Assembly: GCA_026004675.1 (NCBI GenBank)
Contig: BPJP01000009.1
Coordinates: forward strand, 124,001 to 188,000
Source of the DNA: Gemmatales bacterium
GTDB taxonomy: Bacteria > Planctomycetota > Planctomycetia > Gemmatales > Gemmataceae
DNA: 64,000 bases
Reading direction: 5' to 3'
Shown: one piece after another, positions 26,636 to 35,506 of the stretch
Position numbering within the stretch: position 1 is the first letter of the stretch
How the letters are laid out: every line of letters starts with the position of its first letter
Notes under the pieces: model-generated
Seen by the model: the letters and a program-made list of their open reading frames with translations, nothing else
Database searches by the model: none
Told to the model about the DNA's origin: nothing
Program-made: the position numbers and the translations under genes

Positions 26636-27298
26636 ATGTCATCTTTGCGAATCAAAATTTGCGGCATCACGAATCGAGCCGATGCCGTTGAAGCTGCTGA
26701 GTCGGGGGCTGACGCCATCGGTTTGAATTTCTATGCGCCTTCGCCTCGAAGCATCCAACCGAAAGCCGCGGCAGAAGTATTGCGTAGCCTGCCCCCTTTT
26801 GTCGAGCCGGTCGGTGTTTTCGTCAACGAACCATTATCTGAAGCGTGCCGGCAAGCCCGCAATATCGGCATGTTGCGCACGATCCAATGGCACGGCGACC
26901 ACCATCAGGTTTACGACACGTTCCCATTTCGGTATATCCCGGCTTTTGGAGTTCAAAGCAAGGATGATCTGGTCCGCATCCAGGCTCATGTTGCCGCCTG
27001 CAAAGAACTGGGGCATCCGCCAGCGGCTGTGCTGATCGATGCCCGCGTCGAGGGGCAATATGGAGGCACGGGAGTCCAGGCTCCCTGGGCTTTACTCGCG
27101 GACTTCGATCCGGGGGTACCGATCGTCTTGGCCGGAGGGCTGACGGCTGAAAACGTGGCCGAGGCCGTGCAATTGGTTCGCCCCTACGCCGTCGATGTCG
27201 CCAGCGGCGTGGAAAGCTCACCGGGCAAAAAGGACGCCGAGAAAATGCGTCGATTCATCGCCAACGCCCGCTCCGCAGCAGCGGCCGTCCTGTCTTGA
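26636..27298 (+). CDS. trpF: Phosphoribosylanthranilate isomerase
   Basis: TrpF performs the Amadori rearrangement in tryptophan synthesis. The N-terminal LRIKICGITNRADA (general base Cys) and GLNFYAPSPRSI are typical. VLIDARVEGQYGGTGV gives the second catalytic Asp and substrate loop, and IVLAGGLTAENVAEAV and VDVASGVESSPGKKD complete the TIM barrel. An upstream GTG at 26624 would add four residues. It stands apart from other trp genes here, lying 31 bases after the kinase gene. Confidence 0.93.
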   Translation: MSSLRIKICGITNRADAVEAAESGADAIGLNFYAPSPRSIQPKAAAEVLRSLPPFVEPVGVFVNEPLSEACRQARNIGMLRTIQWHGDHHQVYDTFPFRYIPAFGVQSKDDLVRIQAHVAACKELGHPPAAVLIDARVEGQYGGTGVQAPWALLADFDPGVPIVLAGGLTAENVAEAVQLVRPYAVDVASGVESSPGKKDAEKMRRFIANARSAAAAVLS

Positions 27299-27387
27299 CG
27301 GCAACGGACTGGACATTTGGTGCGCGCTGGGACACCGTAAGGATTCTGAATCAAATTCTTGCCCATTTTTCCTGGTTTGTCTCGTCC

Positions 27388-27565
27388 ACCGTCAACTAAC
27401 GGTATTTTCAGCGAGCGACGCGGCGTCAGCGCGACGAGCGGACCGTCAACTAACGGTGTTTCCGGCGAGCGACGCGGCGTCAGCGCGACGAGCGAACCGT
27501 CAACTAACGGTGTTTCCGGCGAGCGTCGTGGCGTCAGCGCGACGAGCAGACCGTCAACTGACGGG
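27388..27565. repeat. Tandem repeat: three 54-bp units plus a partial, each led by a 16-bp palindromic element
   Basis: Units start at 27389, 27443 and 27497, with a fourth truncated at 27551. Each starts with the element ACCGTCAACTAACGGT (the last copy ACCGTCAACTGACGGG), followed by a conserved 38-base spacer containing GGCGTCAGCGCGACGAGC. Identity between units is nearly complete. The last copy contains the stop codon of the minus-strand acyltransferase gene. Related 16-mers recur at 61763, 61785 and 61849. Units abut directly with no unique spacers. Confidence 0.85.
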
Positions 27566-28330
27566 GTGATGGTATGACTGGTCGAGATCGGTCGGTGGGC
27601 GTTCTGGAGGTCGAGGGAGGGAAGCCGGTCTTCGGAGACGGTCGGCCTGTTTTTGCAGCCTTTTGATTTCGTGAAAGAGATCGGACCGCAGTTTCTCCCG
27701 TGACAAATGGATGAGACGGGTTGGCGGAATGGGCGATCCAACGACTACGGCGATGGTACGATGAGTGTCGGGTAGAAACAGGGGGGCAGGAATGGGAAAG
27801 CGACGCCAGCGTGGCCAGGCATCATAAGCGCCGGAAATGGCGACTGGAATGACCGGAGCCATCGCGCGTTTCACGAGGAAATGGACTCCCGGTTGGAAAG
27901 GCATCATTTCTCCGGTAGGAGTTCGTTGTCCTTCGGGAAAGACCAGGACGCCCTGTTCTTCTTTCAACAGTTTCAGCACCAGGCGCAGTCCTTCGATGCC
28001 GATGCCTTCCTGGTCCACGGGAACGGCGTTGATCATGCTGATCCATTTGCCGAACCAGCGGTTGCTAAAGAGCGTCTTGCGTGCCAGGAACCAGATTCGG
28101 CGATGGATGGCAAGGCCGGTGACGAGGGGGTCGAGGAAACTCTGGTGGTTTGCGATAAAGAGGGCACGGCCGCGTTTGGGAACGTGATGGACGCCTTTGA
28201 CGCGCAGGCTCCAGCCGAAGGTCAAGGCTGCCGCGGAAAAAAAATACGTCGTGTCGTAGGCCAGCGAGGTCAGCCAATTGCGCGTGGCACTGAGACTGGA
28301 ATCGCTATGTTCCGCGGGTTGGGCCGACAT
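27554..28330 (-). CDS. plsC: 1-acyl-sn-glycerol-3-phosphate acyltransferase (PlsC family)
   Basis: This membrane-associated acyltransferase makes phosphatidic acid or acylates a related lipid. Motif I is NHQSFLD (residues 61-67, His and Asp catalytic), motif III is VFPEGQRTPTG, and VIPVAISGAY is motif IV. A hydrophobic segment near residues 25-42 probably anchors it. The C-terminal 30 residues after about 225 are basic and poorly conserved. They end inside the palindromic repeat, which supplies the TGA stop, so the repeat may have shaped the gene's 3' end. It follows rplQ on the same strand after 69 bases and could be read from the ribosomal operon. Confidence 0.85.
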   Translation of the reverse strand: MSAQPAEHSDSSLSATRNWLTSLAYDTTYFFSAAALTFGWSLRVKGVHHVPKRGRALFIANHQSFLDPLVTGLAIHRRIWFLARKTLFSNRWFGKWISMINAVPVDQEGIGIEGLRLVLKLLKEEQGVLVFPEGQRTPTGEMMPFQPGVHFLVKRAMAPVIPVAISGAYDAWPRWRRFPIPAPLFLPDTHRTIAVVVGSPIPPTRLIHLSREKLRSDLFHEIKRLQKQADRLRRPASLPRPPERPPTDLDQSYHHPVS

Positions 28331-28399
28331 CGGGCTGTGTCAGAATTCTCGATCGAATCAGAGAGGGCGCCCGCCACGTGGGGCGGCGCGTCCAGCCTT

Positions 28400-28945
28400 T
28401 CAGGATTCGTTCTCTTTTGGTTCTGATGGCTCTTTGGCTTCGTTGCCCTGTTCAGCTTGTGGTTCTTGCTGTTCTGCCTGCAGTTCGGCCGGTCGTTCTT
28501 CAGAAGGTTCGGCTTGCTCCTGTACTTTGGGTTCCGATTCGACGCGCGGTGCCGGCTGGTGCTTAGGCTTGGGCGCTTTCATTTCGCCCGCTTTGAGAAG
28601 TTCGAGAATAGCCGTTTCGCCGGCATCCCCCAGGCGGCGCTTGTGCCTCTTGATGATGCGGGTATAGCCTCCTGGTCGATCGGCAAAGCGCGGCGCGATT
28701 TTATCGAAGATGATGCTGACGATCTTGCGATCAGGCAGCCTGGCCAGAGCCAGGCGCCGGGCGTGCAGCGTCCCTTTTTTGCCCAAGGTAATCAGTTTCT
28801 CGGCAAAACGGCGCGCTTCTTTGGCTTTCGGAACAGTCGTAATAATGCGCTCGTTTTTGATCAGTGCCTTTGTCAAATTGCGCATCAAAGCCAGGCGGTG
28901 GGAGGCGTTGCGACCAAGTTTTCTGCCCGCTTTCAGATGTCTCAT
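28400..28945 (-). CDS. rplQ: Ribosomal protein L17 with acidic C-terminal extension
   Basis: Residues 1 to about 120 are a standard bacterial L17 (MRHLKAGRKLGRNASHRLAL, NERIITTVPKAKEARRFAEKLITLGK split across helices). The last roughly 60 residues are an added tail rich in Glu, Pro, Gln and Ala. This tail is not part of the ribosomal core and is expected to be disordered. L17 lines the polypeptide exit region of the 50S subunit. The gene is the last of the alpha operon, 57 bases after rpoA. Confidence 0.95.
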   Translation of the reverse strand: MRHLKAGRKLGRNASHRLALMRNLTKALIKNERIITTVPKAKEARRFAEKLITLGKKGTLHARRLALARLPDRKIVSIIFDKIAPRFADRPGGYTRIIKRHKRRLGDAGETAILELLKAGEMKAPKPKHQPAPRVESEPKVQEQAEPSEERPAELQAEQQEPQAEQGNEAKEPSEPKENES

Positions 28946-29002
28946 GATGCCAACCCTTCTTGTATTCGTATGCCCGTTTGTGCGACCGTTAAGGACGGCA
29001 GC

Positions 29003-29998
29003 TTAACGTCGCACAGTTGGAAGTTTCATACCCAGTTGCAAGCCTTTTTCCGCCAGCTTGCTTTTCACCTCTTTCAACGTAGTTTCGCCGAAATTTCGCA
29101 CTTCCAGCAATTCTTCATCGGTGCGGATAACCAGGTCACGGACCGTGGTAATGCCTTCTGATTCGAGGCAGTTGGTAGCCCGCACCGACAGGTCCAACTC
29201 AGCCAGGCTGAGGTTGAGTTTGCGTTCCAATTCCTGGTCGACCGACGAAGCGGCGCCCATTTCGATTTTGTCTTCGACCGGCAACTCCGGTCCGGGTTCG
29301 GCATACTGGATGAACGGATTGAGATGCTTGCGGAGAATTTTGGCGCCTTCGACAAGGGCGAGCTGCGGCGTAATCGTGCCGTTCGTCCAGATTTCCAACG
29401 TAAGTTTATCGTAATTAGTGCGATGGCCGACACGGGTTTCTTCGATCTCATATTTCACCCGCACGACGGGCGAAAAACTGGAATCGACCGGAATCACGCC
29501 GATTTCCCGTTCTTTGCCGGCATTTTCTTCCGCCGTGCGATAACCCCGGCCATTTTCCACAGTCATCTCCATTGAAAACGGTACGTCATCGGTCAACGTG
29601 GCGATAATGTGCTCGGGATTGATGATTTGGATCGGCTCGTCGGCGATGATGTCGGCGGCGGTAACGACGCCTCGTTCGTGGCGTTCGATGCGGAGCGTCT
29701 GCGGTTGCTCGCTGGAGTTTTTGACAACAAGACTTTTGATGTTGAGAATGATGTCGGTGACATCTTCGACGACGCCCGGGATGGTGGTGATTTCGTGCTG
29801 TACGCCTTGGATTTTGACGCGGGTAACAGCGCTTCCTTCAAGGCTGGAGATCAGGATGCGACGCAGGCTGTTACCGACGGTAACGCCAAAACCACGTTCG
29901 AATGGTTCGACGACGAATTTGCCGTAGGTGTCAGTCAGCGTTTCGCGCTCGCAGACCACGCGGTTGGGAAGTTCCAAGCCACGCCATCGGATACGCAT
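29003..29998 (-). CDS. rpoA: RNA polymerase alpha subunit
   Basis: The N-terminal assembly domain shows FVVEPFERGFGVTVGNSLRR (dimer and beta contact) and SLEGSAVTRVKI. A flexible linker near residue 240 leads to the C-terminal domain with LDLSVRATNCLESEGI and VRNFGETTLKEVKSKL, the helix-hairpin-helix that binds UP elements and activators such as CRP-type proteins. Length of 331 residues is normal. AGGAGGT lies seven bases upstream of the ATG. Confidence 0.98.
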   Translation of the reverse strand: MRIRWRGLELPNRVVCERETLTDTYGKFVVEPFERGFGVTVGNSLRRILISSLEGSAVTRVKIQGVQHEITTIPGVVEDVTDIILNIKSLVVKNSSEQPQTLRIERHERGVVTAADIIADEPIQIINPEHIIATLTDDVPFSMEMTVENGRGYRTAEENAGKEREIGVIPVDSSFSPVVRVKYEIEETRVGHRTNYDKLTLEIWTNGTITPQLALVEGAKILRKHLNPFIQYAEPGPELPVEDKIEMGAASSVDQELERKLNLSLAELDLSVRATNCLESEGITTVRDLVIRTDEELLEVRNFGETTLKEVKSKLAEKGLQLGMKLPTVRR

Positions 29999-30076
29999 GA
30001 GGGAAACCTCCTGTCACGTTGAAGGAGAGAAAGAGTCCGGCACGGAATTCCGGGCCGGTGACAGTCAAACCGATGC

Positions 30077-30715
30077 TCAACGAGTGGAGACCTCGATAAT
30101 CAGTTGTTCGCGAATATCTTCGATGTGCGGGTCCACGTCGGAGCGAGTCGGCAAACGCAACAACCTCCCCGAGGGGGGATCGTCGCTGGAACGTTCCAAG
30201 AAGTCGGGCACGGGATTGCTGGCCGACTGCAAGTTGAGCTTCACCAGTTGCAAACTGCGAGGCCGGTTCGCCTTGACGGCGACAACATCGTTGGGGCGCA
30301 AAAGCCGGCTGGGGATGTCACAGGCGATCCCATTGACGGTAAAATGCCCGTGCGATACGAGCTGTCGGGCACTCGCCCTCGATGGTGCAAAACCCAGCCG
30401 ATAGACAACGTTGTCCAGCCGCCTTTCCATGATGCTCAGAAGAGCCTCGCCCGTGTTTTGCGGCGAACGCGACGCAATGGCGAAATAGCGGCGGAACTGT
30501 TTCTCGAACACCCCGTAGAATCGCTTGAGTCGTTGTTTCTCCCTCAAGCGCATGCCGTACTCACTCAGTTTGCCACGGCGATGTCCGTGCATGCCAGGCG
30601 GAGTGTTGCGCCGATCGATGGCACACTTGGGGCTTTCGCAACGACTCCCCTTGAGATAGAGTTTCACGCCTTCCCGGCGACACAACTTGCAGACAGCATC
30701 AAGATATCGACCCAT
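30077..30715 (-). CDS. rpsD: Ribosomal protein S4
   Basis: S4 nucleates 30S assembly. The N-terminal zinc-binding cysteines are retained in VCKLCRREG and RCESPKCAI, so this is the C+ form. The S4 RNA-binding domain is at RRLDNVVYRLGFAPSRASAR and HFTVNGIACDIPS. The start MGRYLDAV is three codons inside the longest frame. It lies within the alpha operon between rpsK and rpoA. Confidence 0.97.
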   Translation of the reverse strand: MGRYLDAVCKLCRREGVKLYLKGSRCESPKCAIDRRNTPPGMHGHRRGKLSEYGMRLREKQRLKRFYGVFEKQFRRYFAIASRSPQNTGEALLSIMERRLDNVVYRLGFAPSRASARQLVSHGHFTVNGIACDIPSRLLRPNDVVAVKANRPRSLQLVKLNLQSASNPVPDFLERSSDDPPSGRLLRLPTRSDVDPHIEDIREQLIIEVSTR

Positions 30716-30759
30716 TTTCCACAACCATCATCGAATCTGTTTCACAAATCTGCTGGTAA

Positions 30760-31140
30760 TTAGACGCGGCGTTTCTTGGGCGGTCGGCAACCGTTGTGAG
30801 GCAATGGGGTCACGTCTTCAATGGCTTTGATATTCAATCCGCCGGCTTGCAAAGCGGTGATAGCGGACTCTCGGCCGGACCCCGGCCCCTTCACACGAAC
30901 TTCAATCTCTTTCACACCAAACTTGGCCGCTTTTTCAGCAGCAACCTCGGCGGCACGCTGGGCAGCGAACGGCGTACTTTTTCGGCTGCCCTTGAATCCA
31001 ACCGTTCCCGCCGACGCATAGCACAGCACATCCCCGTTGGTGTCGGTTATGGTCACGATCGTATTGTTGAACGTTGCATTGATGTGTGCAATGCCGCGAC
31101 TAACATTGCGGCGTGCCTTGCGTTTCTTGCTTTTGGCCAC
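30760..31140 (-). CDS. rpsK: Ribosomal protein S11
   Basis: The 126-residue protein has the S11 pattern GIAHINATFNNTIVTITDT, SAGTVGFKGSRKSTPFAAQ and the C-terminal ITPLPHNG-type end (here VTPLPHNGCRPPKKRRV). S11 forms part of the 30S platform. The start is GTG with GGAG eight bases upstream. Confidence 0.97.
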   Translation of the reverse strand: MAKSKKRKARRNVSRGIAHINATFNNTIVTITDTNGDVLCYASAGTVGFKGSRKSTPFAAQRAAEVAAEKAAKFGVKEIEVRVKGPGSGRESAITALQAGGLNIKAIEDVTPLPHNGCRPPKKRRV

Positions 31141-31182
31141 GGCTGCGACTCCAAAAAAACCTTGCTTCCGAAACCAGCACGG

Positions 31183-31572
31183 TTAACCACGAAGTTCCTT
31201 GACGCCTTTCTTCCCAGCGACGGTTTTCCGCGGTCCTTTCCGCGTCCTGGCATTCGTTCTCGTCCGCTGGCCGCGTACCGGCAATCCCCGCCGATGTCGC
31301 AATCCACGATAACAGCCAATATCCTTCAGCCGAGCAATGTTCTGCTGCACCTGCCGACGCAACTGACCTTCAACTGTATATTGGTCCCTTTCCAGGATGT
31401 TCGCCAAACGGGCAATCTCGTCGTCGGCGAGTTCCTTGGCTCGACGCTGCGGATCGATGTTTGCCTGTTCACATAACTTCAAAGCTAACGTCGGTCCAAT
31501 GCCGTACAAATAACGCAACGCGATATGTGTCGGCTTGTCATTAGGAATATCAACACCCAGGATACGCGGCAT
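31183..31572 (-). CDS. rpsM: Ribosomal protein S13
   Basis: The start MPRILGVDIPNDK is chosen inside a longer frame because it matches the family N terminus. GIGPTLALKLC is the helix-two-turn-helix, and RGLRHRRGLPVRGQRTRTNA is the conserved C-terminal rRNA-binding motif. S13 sits in the 30S head and contacts the P-site tRNA. Confidence 0.97.
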   Translation of the reverse strand: MPRILGVDIPNDKPTHIALRYLYGIGPTLALKLCEQANIDPQRRAKELADDEIARLANILERDQYTVEGQLRRQVQQNIARLKDIGCYRGLRHRRGLPVRGQRTRTNARTRKGPRKTVAGKKGVKELRG

Positions 31573-31629
31573 GGTGATCCACCTCAAATTCCGAACACGG
31601 ACCAAGTCGTCGGCATCGCCCCGTAGGCA

Positions 31630-31743
31630 TCATCCCTGGCGCTGCTTGTGGCGTGGATTGCTGCAAATCACGTAGAGCCGGCCTCGGCGACGCACCAGTT
31701 TACAGTTTTCGCAGATACGTTTGACGCTGGCCCGAACTTTCAT
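31630..31743 (-). CDS. rpmJ: Ribosomal protein L36
   Basis: The 37-residue protein begins MKVRASVKRICENCKL and ends with CSNPRHKQRQG. The zinc ligands CxxC, C and H are present, so this is the zinc-binding form. It is the first gene of the alpha operon in this arrangement: no infA, secY or map precedes it. A promoter candidate lies directly upstream, so the operon is separated from the spc/S10 block here. Confidence 0.95.
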   Translation of the reverse strand: MKVRASVKRICENCKLVRRRGRLYVICSNPRHKQRQG

Positions 31744-31787
31744 GGCACACCCCAACCCATCAGCAGTACACAATTGGAGAAATCTTC

Positions 31788-31816
31788 AATCTAGCGACAA
31801 GACAGAAGTCAGGCAA
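31788..31816 (-). promoter_or_regulatory. Candidate promoter of the rpmJ-rplQ operon
   Basis: On the minus strand TTGCCT (31811-31816) and TAGATT (31788-31793) are separated by 17 bases. The predicted start, near 31781, gives a leader of about 40 bases before rpmJ. The position in a divergent gap makes a promoter here necessary. Confidence 0.5.
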
Positions 31817-31915
31817 GAGCGCTTTTCTTTTTGCAAAAACGTTGAGGAGGACACGCTGCCATTCGTTACAACGCCCTGCCCCCTGAACTTTGCAACCCTG
31901 CTCCGCATATCATTC

Positions 31916-31944
31916 TTGCGAACCTTGTCTGGTTCCGTTATACC
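31916..31944 (+). promoter_or_regulatory. Candidate promoter of the large membrane-protein gene
   Basis: TTGCGA (31916-31921), 17 bases, TATACC (31939-31944). A transcript starting near 31951 would exclude all earlier in-frame start codons and points to the GTG at 31985. Confidence 0.45.
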
Positions 31945-31984
31945 AAACATTATCGCCATATCATGTCCCAATGGGTCAGTTGCC

Positions 31985-34900
31985 GTGGAATTGGAGGAAC
32001 TCAAACAACTGATTCAGCAGACGGACCCAGCAGTCGTGCTGGTGCCAGCGCGGATCATACGGCGTCTGTTGCAAGCGGAATTCAAGGTTCCATCTTTTCT
32101 GCTGCATGCACCCCATGAAGATTGCTTCACGTTCGAGCGGCAGTTGATTTTTCGGCATGTCGAGCAGGATGAACTCGAATTGGAGCCGGACCGACTCCTG
32201 CCGGCGCGAGTGACATTATTGTCCCGGCCATCGGCGGAGTTTCTCCAATCCTGCAGCAGGGAAGAAATCCTGTTGAGCTACTGGCGGATGCTTTTTCACG
32301 CCCACATTCACCTGGCCCTCGAAGACAAAGTAGCCAAAGGCGAATTGAACGCCGAGATCGTACGCCAGCGCATTGAAAGAATCGGACAAACGGAGTTCGA
32401 TGAAATCCGTAGCGTATTGCAGGAGGAGAACTACCTGTTTCCGCCCATGGACGACGTGGGCGTTTACGTGGAGTTCGCGGCGGTCTATCTGGAGCTGTAC
32501 TTCTTTCGAACGAATCTGCGTCCCACCTATTTTCCCGGTCTTCGGAACCTGGACGAGATCGATCGCCTGCTCTTGCAGGAGTGCAACGCTCAGGAAATCT
32601 TCGAGAAAACACGACTGCCTGGTGCTCCCGATCCCATCATCCGTGCCGACACGAGTTCGGATGAATCGCACGATTATTATTGGCGTTTGATGCGGGCTGC
32701 GCGACGCGCCAGCCGGGAGGGCGATCTGGTGCGAGCCGCGATCTTGTGCACAAAGGCGGCTCGAGTGGCTCCCGCCGATTTGAGCGAATCGACCCGCAAC
32801 GAGGCCTTGCAGAAACTCAACATTCTTACCTTTCGCCTGCAAGATATTTTGAAATTCAACGACAGCGAAGCCCAGGAATGGGTCATCGTGCTGCCCGAAC
32901 TTTTGGACAAGGCTGACCAGGGCAAACGGCCTGTGGAAGCCCGACTGCTGTATGATCTTCAAAATGCCTGCCGGGAACACGAGAAGAAACTTTACAGCCT
33001 CGATGTTTTTGAATGGATACAGTCGCTAGGCAAACGGCCAATCAAAAGGCAGTTGACCAGCGTGCAACTGGTTCGCACGACGCAGCATTTGCGAAACGCG
33101 GCCAAAAGGCTGACGATGGCCCGCGTGTCCACGGAAGATCGCCGCCGGCTGGCCCGTTTGCTCCGGAATGCGGAAAGCCTGAGCGAGCAGCGTTTGCGCG
33201 AGCGATTTCGCCCCATCCTGCAGTCGGCGTTCCAGGATGTCGGGTTGACGGCTACCAGTCCTCCTGGCCAGGTCGCGCTCGACAAAATGATCGAGGAGTT
33301 GCTCGACCGGTTGACGGAGTATGGCTTCATCACCTTTGCCGATCTGCGCGACACGTTATCCCGCAACCAACTCAAACTCGCCGATATTTCCGATGCCTAC
33401 TCGTACTGGCGGGGCGATCCGCTGCAACGCCTTGATAAACGCCTCAGTGCCCTTATGGAAGGTGTCTACCGCCGGGGCGAATTCTATATGCGTTGGTTGG
33501 AAAGCATCAGTTCCTTGTTTTTCGGCACCGTGCTCGGCCGCTTTTTAACCCTCAACCTCATCATTCCATTCGGCGGCGCCTTTGCACTCGTCCATGCGAT
33601 CCGGATTTTCTGGAACGAATATCAGAGCAGTGAATGGCAATTCGAAGCTTCGCCGGTTTTGTATGGACCCCTCGGACTTTTGTTCCTCGGCTTGATTCAC
33701 GTGCGCATGTTGAGGCGGTTGGTCGCCTATGCTGGCACGGGCCTTTTTCAGGTGTTCCGTTTCCTCGTCTACGATGGCCCGTTGATGCTCTGGAAATTGC
33801 AAGCAGTTCGTACGGTGTTGCAGAGCTGGCCCGCCGTGATGTGCCGGCTTTATCTCCTCAAACCACTCGTCTGTTGGGGGATTCTCTATTGGGTTTGGCC
33901 CGAGACTTTCGGGCAATGGCCCACAGGAATACTGGCCTTTCTGCTGGCGGCCACTCTGCTCAATTCGCGCTTCGGCAGAGAACTTTCCGAAGCCTATATC
34001 GAAGCGATGCTCTTGCTGTACAGCAAGCTGCGCTTCGATTTTTTGCAAGGGCTCTATCGTCTGGTCACGCGCTTCTTTAAACGCGCCACCGAAGCCCTGG
34101 AATATGTGCTGTACACAGTGGACGAAAACCTCCGCTTCCGCGATGACGATCCGCGCATCATCATGGCGATCCGGGCCACGCTCGGCGTTCTCTGGTTCCC
34201 CTTCCGGTACATCATTCGGCTATACTTCGTCCTGCTCATCGAACCGAGCGTCAATCCGTTCAAGTTGCCGATTTCTTCGGTCGTCTTCAAATTCATGCTG
34301 TTGATGCCGTGGTATGCGAAATGGATGATCACCTTCTCGGCGCAAAACGATTTGATCGCGCGGTTGCAGCCACGCTTGGGATTCGGCGTTTCTGACCTTC
34401 TGGTTTGGGCGGTTTTCAGTCCAACGCTCTGGTTATTACCCAGTGCTGTCACATTCTTCATCTGGGAGATGCAAGAGAACTGGCGGCTGTTTCGGGCTAA
34501 TCGCGCTGCTGGCTTGAAACCGGTGGTCATCGGCAAACATGGCGAGACTTTGCCACAACTCTTGAAACCTGGTTTTCATTCCGGCACGATTCCGCGGTTG
34601 TATGCTCAGCTGCGGCAAGCCGAGAAGACCGCCTACATCACCAACAATTGGCGGAACGCACGGACATTTCGCCAGGCTCTCGACGAAGTGGCACGCTGCG
34701 TCCAACTCTTTGTCGAGCGGGAGTTCATCGCCTTGTTGAACTATAGCCGAAACTGGCAACGAGGATCGGTCAAGTGTGGTCAAGTGGAGCTTTCGTGCAA
34801 TCGCATTCGTGTGGAATTGCAGCACGCCGATCATCCTGACGAGCCGATGTGGTTGGCATTCGAACAACGTTCCGGTTGGGTCATCGCGTCGATCAGCGAA

Positions 34901-35338
34901 ACCGGATGGCTGGTTCATTTGTCGTCAGAAGAGGCGGACATCATTCAGACGGCACTAGCGGGACTCTACAAGATTGCCGGTGTGGACCTGGTGCGCGAAC
35001 AGGTCGTCGCAGCCTTGCCCGTTGACGCCCCCACTTACGACTTCACGGAAAAGCATCTGCTGGTCTGGACAGAAGAGAAAAAGGGCGAACCATTCCGATA
35101 TAATCTGCGCGCCAATGACTTCTTGCTGCGCCCCCAGCCAATGAACGGCGCAACCAGGAATCTTCCCCCGTTGGACGCCCGCCGCCTCTGTTTTTCCCGC
35201 TTTCCTTTGACCTGGCAGCAATGGGAAAATTATTGGGCCAACAACAGTCCGGGCACGAGTAATGATCGCATCTGGCATCATGATTTCCCTGCTGTTTTGA
35301 TCCCTCGTGCCAACGGGGAAGCCCGCTATCTCTCTTGA
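31985..35338 (+). CDS. Large multi-domain membrane protein, unknown function
   Basis: About 1,117 residues from the GTG at 31985; the frame is open to 31721, but a promoter at 31916-31944 argues against that. The first 500 residues are soluble, charged and helical, with repeats of R/E-rich helices. Residues about 520-880 hold several hydrophobic segments, for example FGTVLGRFLTLNLIIPFGGAF, LLFLGLIHVRML, WPTGILAFLLAATLL and a segment around PWYAKWMITF. The last 230 residues are soluble again. I recognise no catalytic motif. The pattern suggests an envelope protein with large cytoplasmic ends. It is transcribed divergently from the ribosomal alpha operon. Confidence 0.7.
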   Translation: MELEELKQLIQQTDPAVVLVPARIIRRLLQAEFKVPSFLLHAPHEDCFTFERQLIFRHVEQDELELEPDRLLPARVTLLSRPSAEFLQSCSREEILLSYWRMLFHAHIHLALEDKVAKGELNAEIVRQRIERIGQTEFDEIRSVLQEENYLFPPMDDVGVYVEFAAVYLELYFFRTNLRPTYFPGLRNLDEIDRLLLQECNAQEIFEKTRLPGAPDPIIRADTSSDESHDYYWRLMRAARRASREGDLVRAAILCTKAARVAPADLSESTRNEALQKLNILTFRLQDILKFNDSEAQEWVIVLPELLDKADQGKRPVEARLLYDLQNACREHEKKLYSLDVFEWIQSLGKRPIKRQLTSVQLVRTTQHLRNAAKRLTMARVSTEDRRRLARLLRNAESLSEQRLRERFRPILQSAFQDVGLTATSPPGQVALDKMIEELLDRLTEYGFITFADLRDTLSRNQLKLADISDAYSYWRGDPLQRLDKRLSALMEGVYRRGEFYMRWLESISSLFFGTVLGRFLTLNLIIPFGGAFALVHAIRIFWNEYQSSEWQFEASPVLYGPLGLLFLGLIHVRMLRRLVAYAGTGLFQVFRFLVYDGPLMLWKLQAVRTVLQSWPAVMCRLYLLKPLVCWGILYWVWPETFGQWPTGILAFLLAATLLNSRFGRELSEAYIEAMLLLYSKLRFDFLQGLYRLVTRFFKRATEALEYVLYTVDENLRFRDDDPRIIMAIRATLGVLWFPFRYIIRLYFVLLIEPSVNPFKLPISSVVFKFMLLMPWYAKWMITFSAQNDLIARLQPRLGFGVSDLLVWAVFSPTLWLLPSAVTFFIWEMQENWRLFRANRAAGLKPVVIGKHGETLPQLLKPGFHSGTIPRLYAQLRQAEKTAYITNNWRNARTFRQALDEVARCVQLFVEREFIALLNYSRNWQRGSVKCGQVELSCNRIRVELQHADHPDEPMWLAFEQRSGWVIASISETGWLVHLSSEEADIIQTALAGLYKIAGVDLVREQVVAALPVDAPTYDFTEKHLLVWTEEKKGEPFRYNLRANDFLLRPQPMNGATRNLPPLDARRLCFSRFPLTWQQWENYWANNSPGTSNDRIWHHDFPAVLIPRANGEARYLS

Positions 35339-35506
35339 GCGATTGCCTCTCGCCGCGACACTCGCCAAAAGCTGTCCCGTTCAGGTGGTTCCGTTCTTGC
35401 CCAAGAGTGTTCCGCGACAAGGAAAATGGTTTCGCGTCACGCGAACTTGTCGCATAATCGCCTTGACTGGTATCCGACTTCTCCATACTTGCCGGGAGGC
35501 TGTTTC

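Noticed and set aside
27388..27565. Possible CRISPR array
   Set aside because: Units of 54 bases abut directly and are nearly identical throughout; there are no unique spacers and no cas genes.
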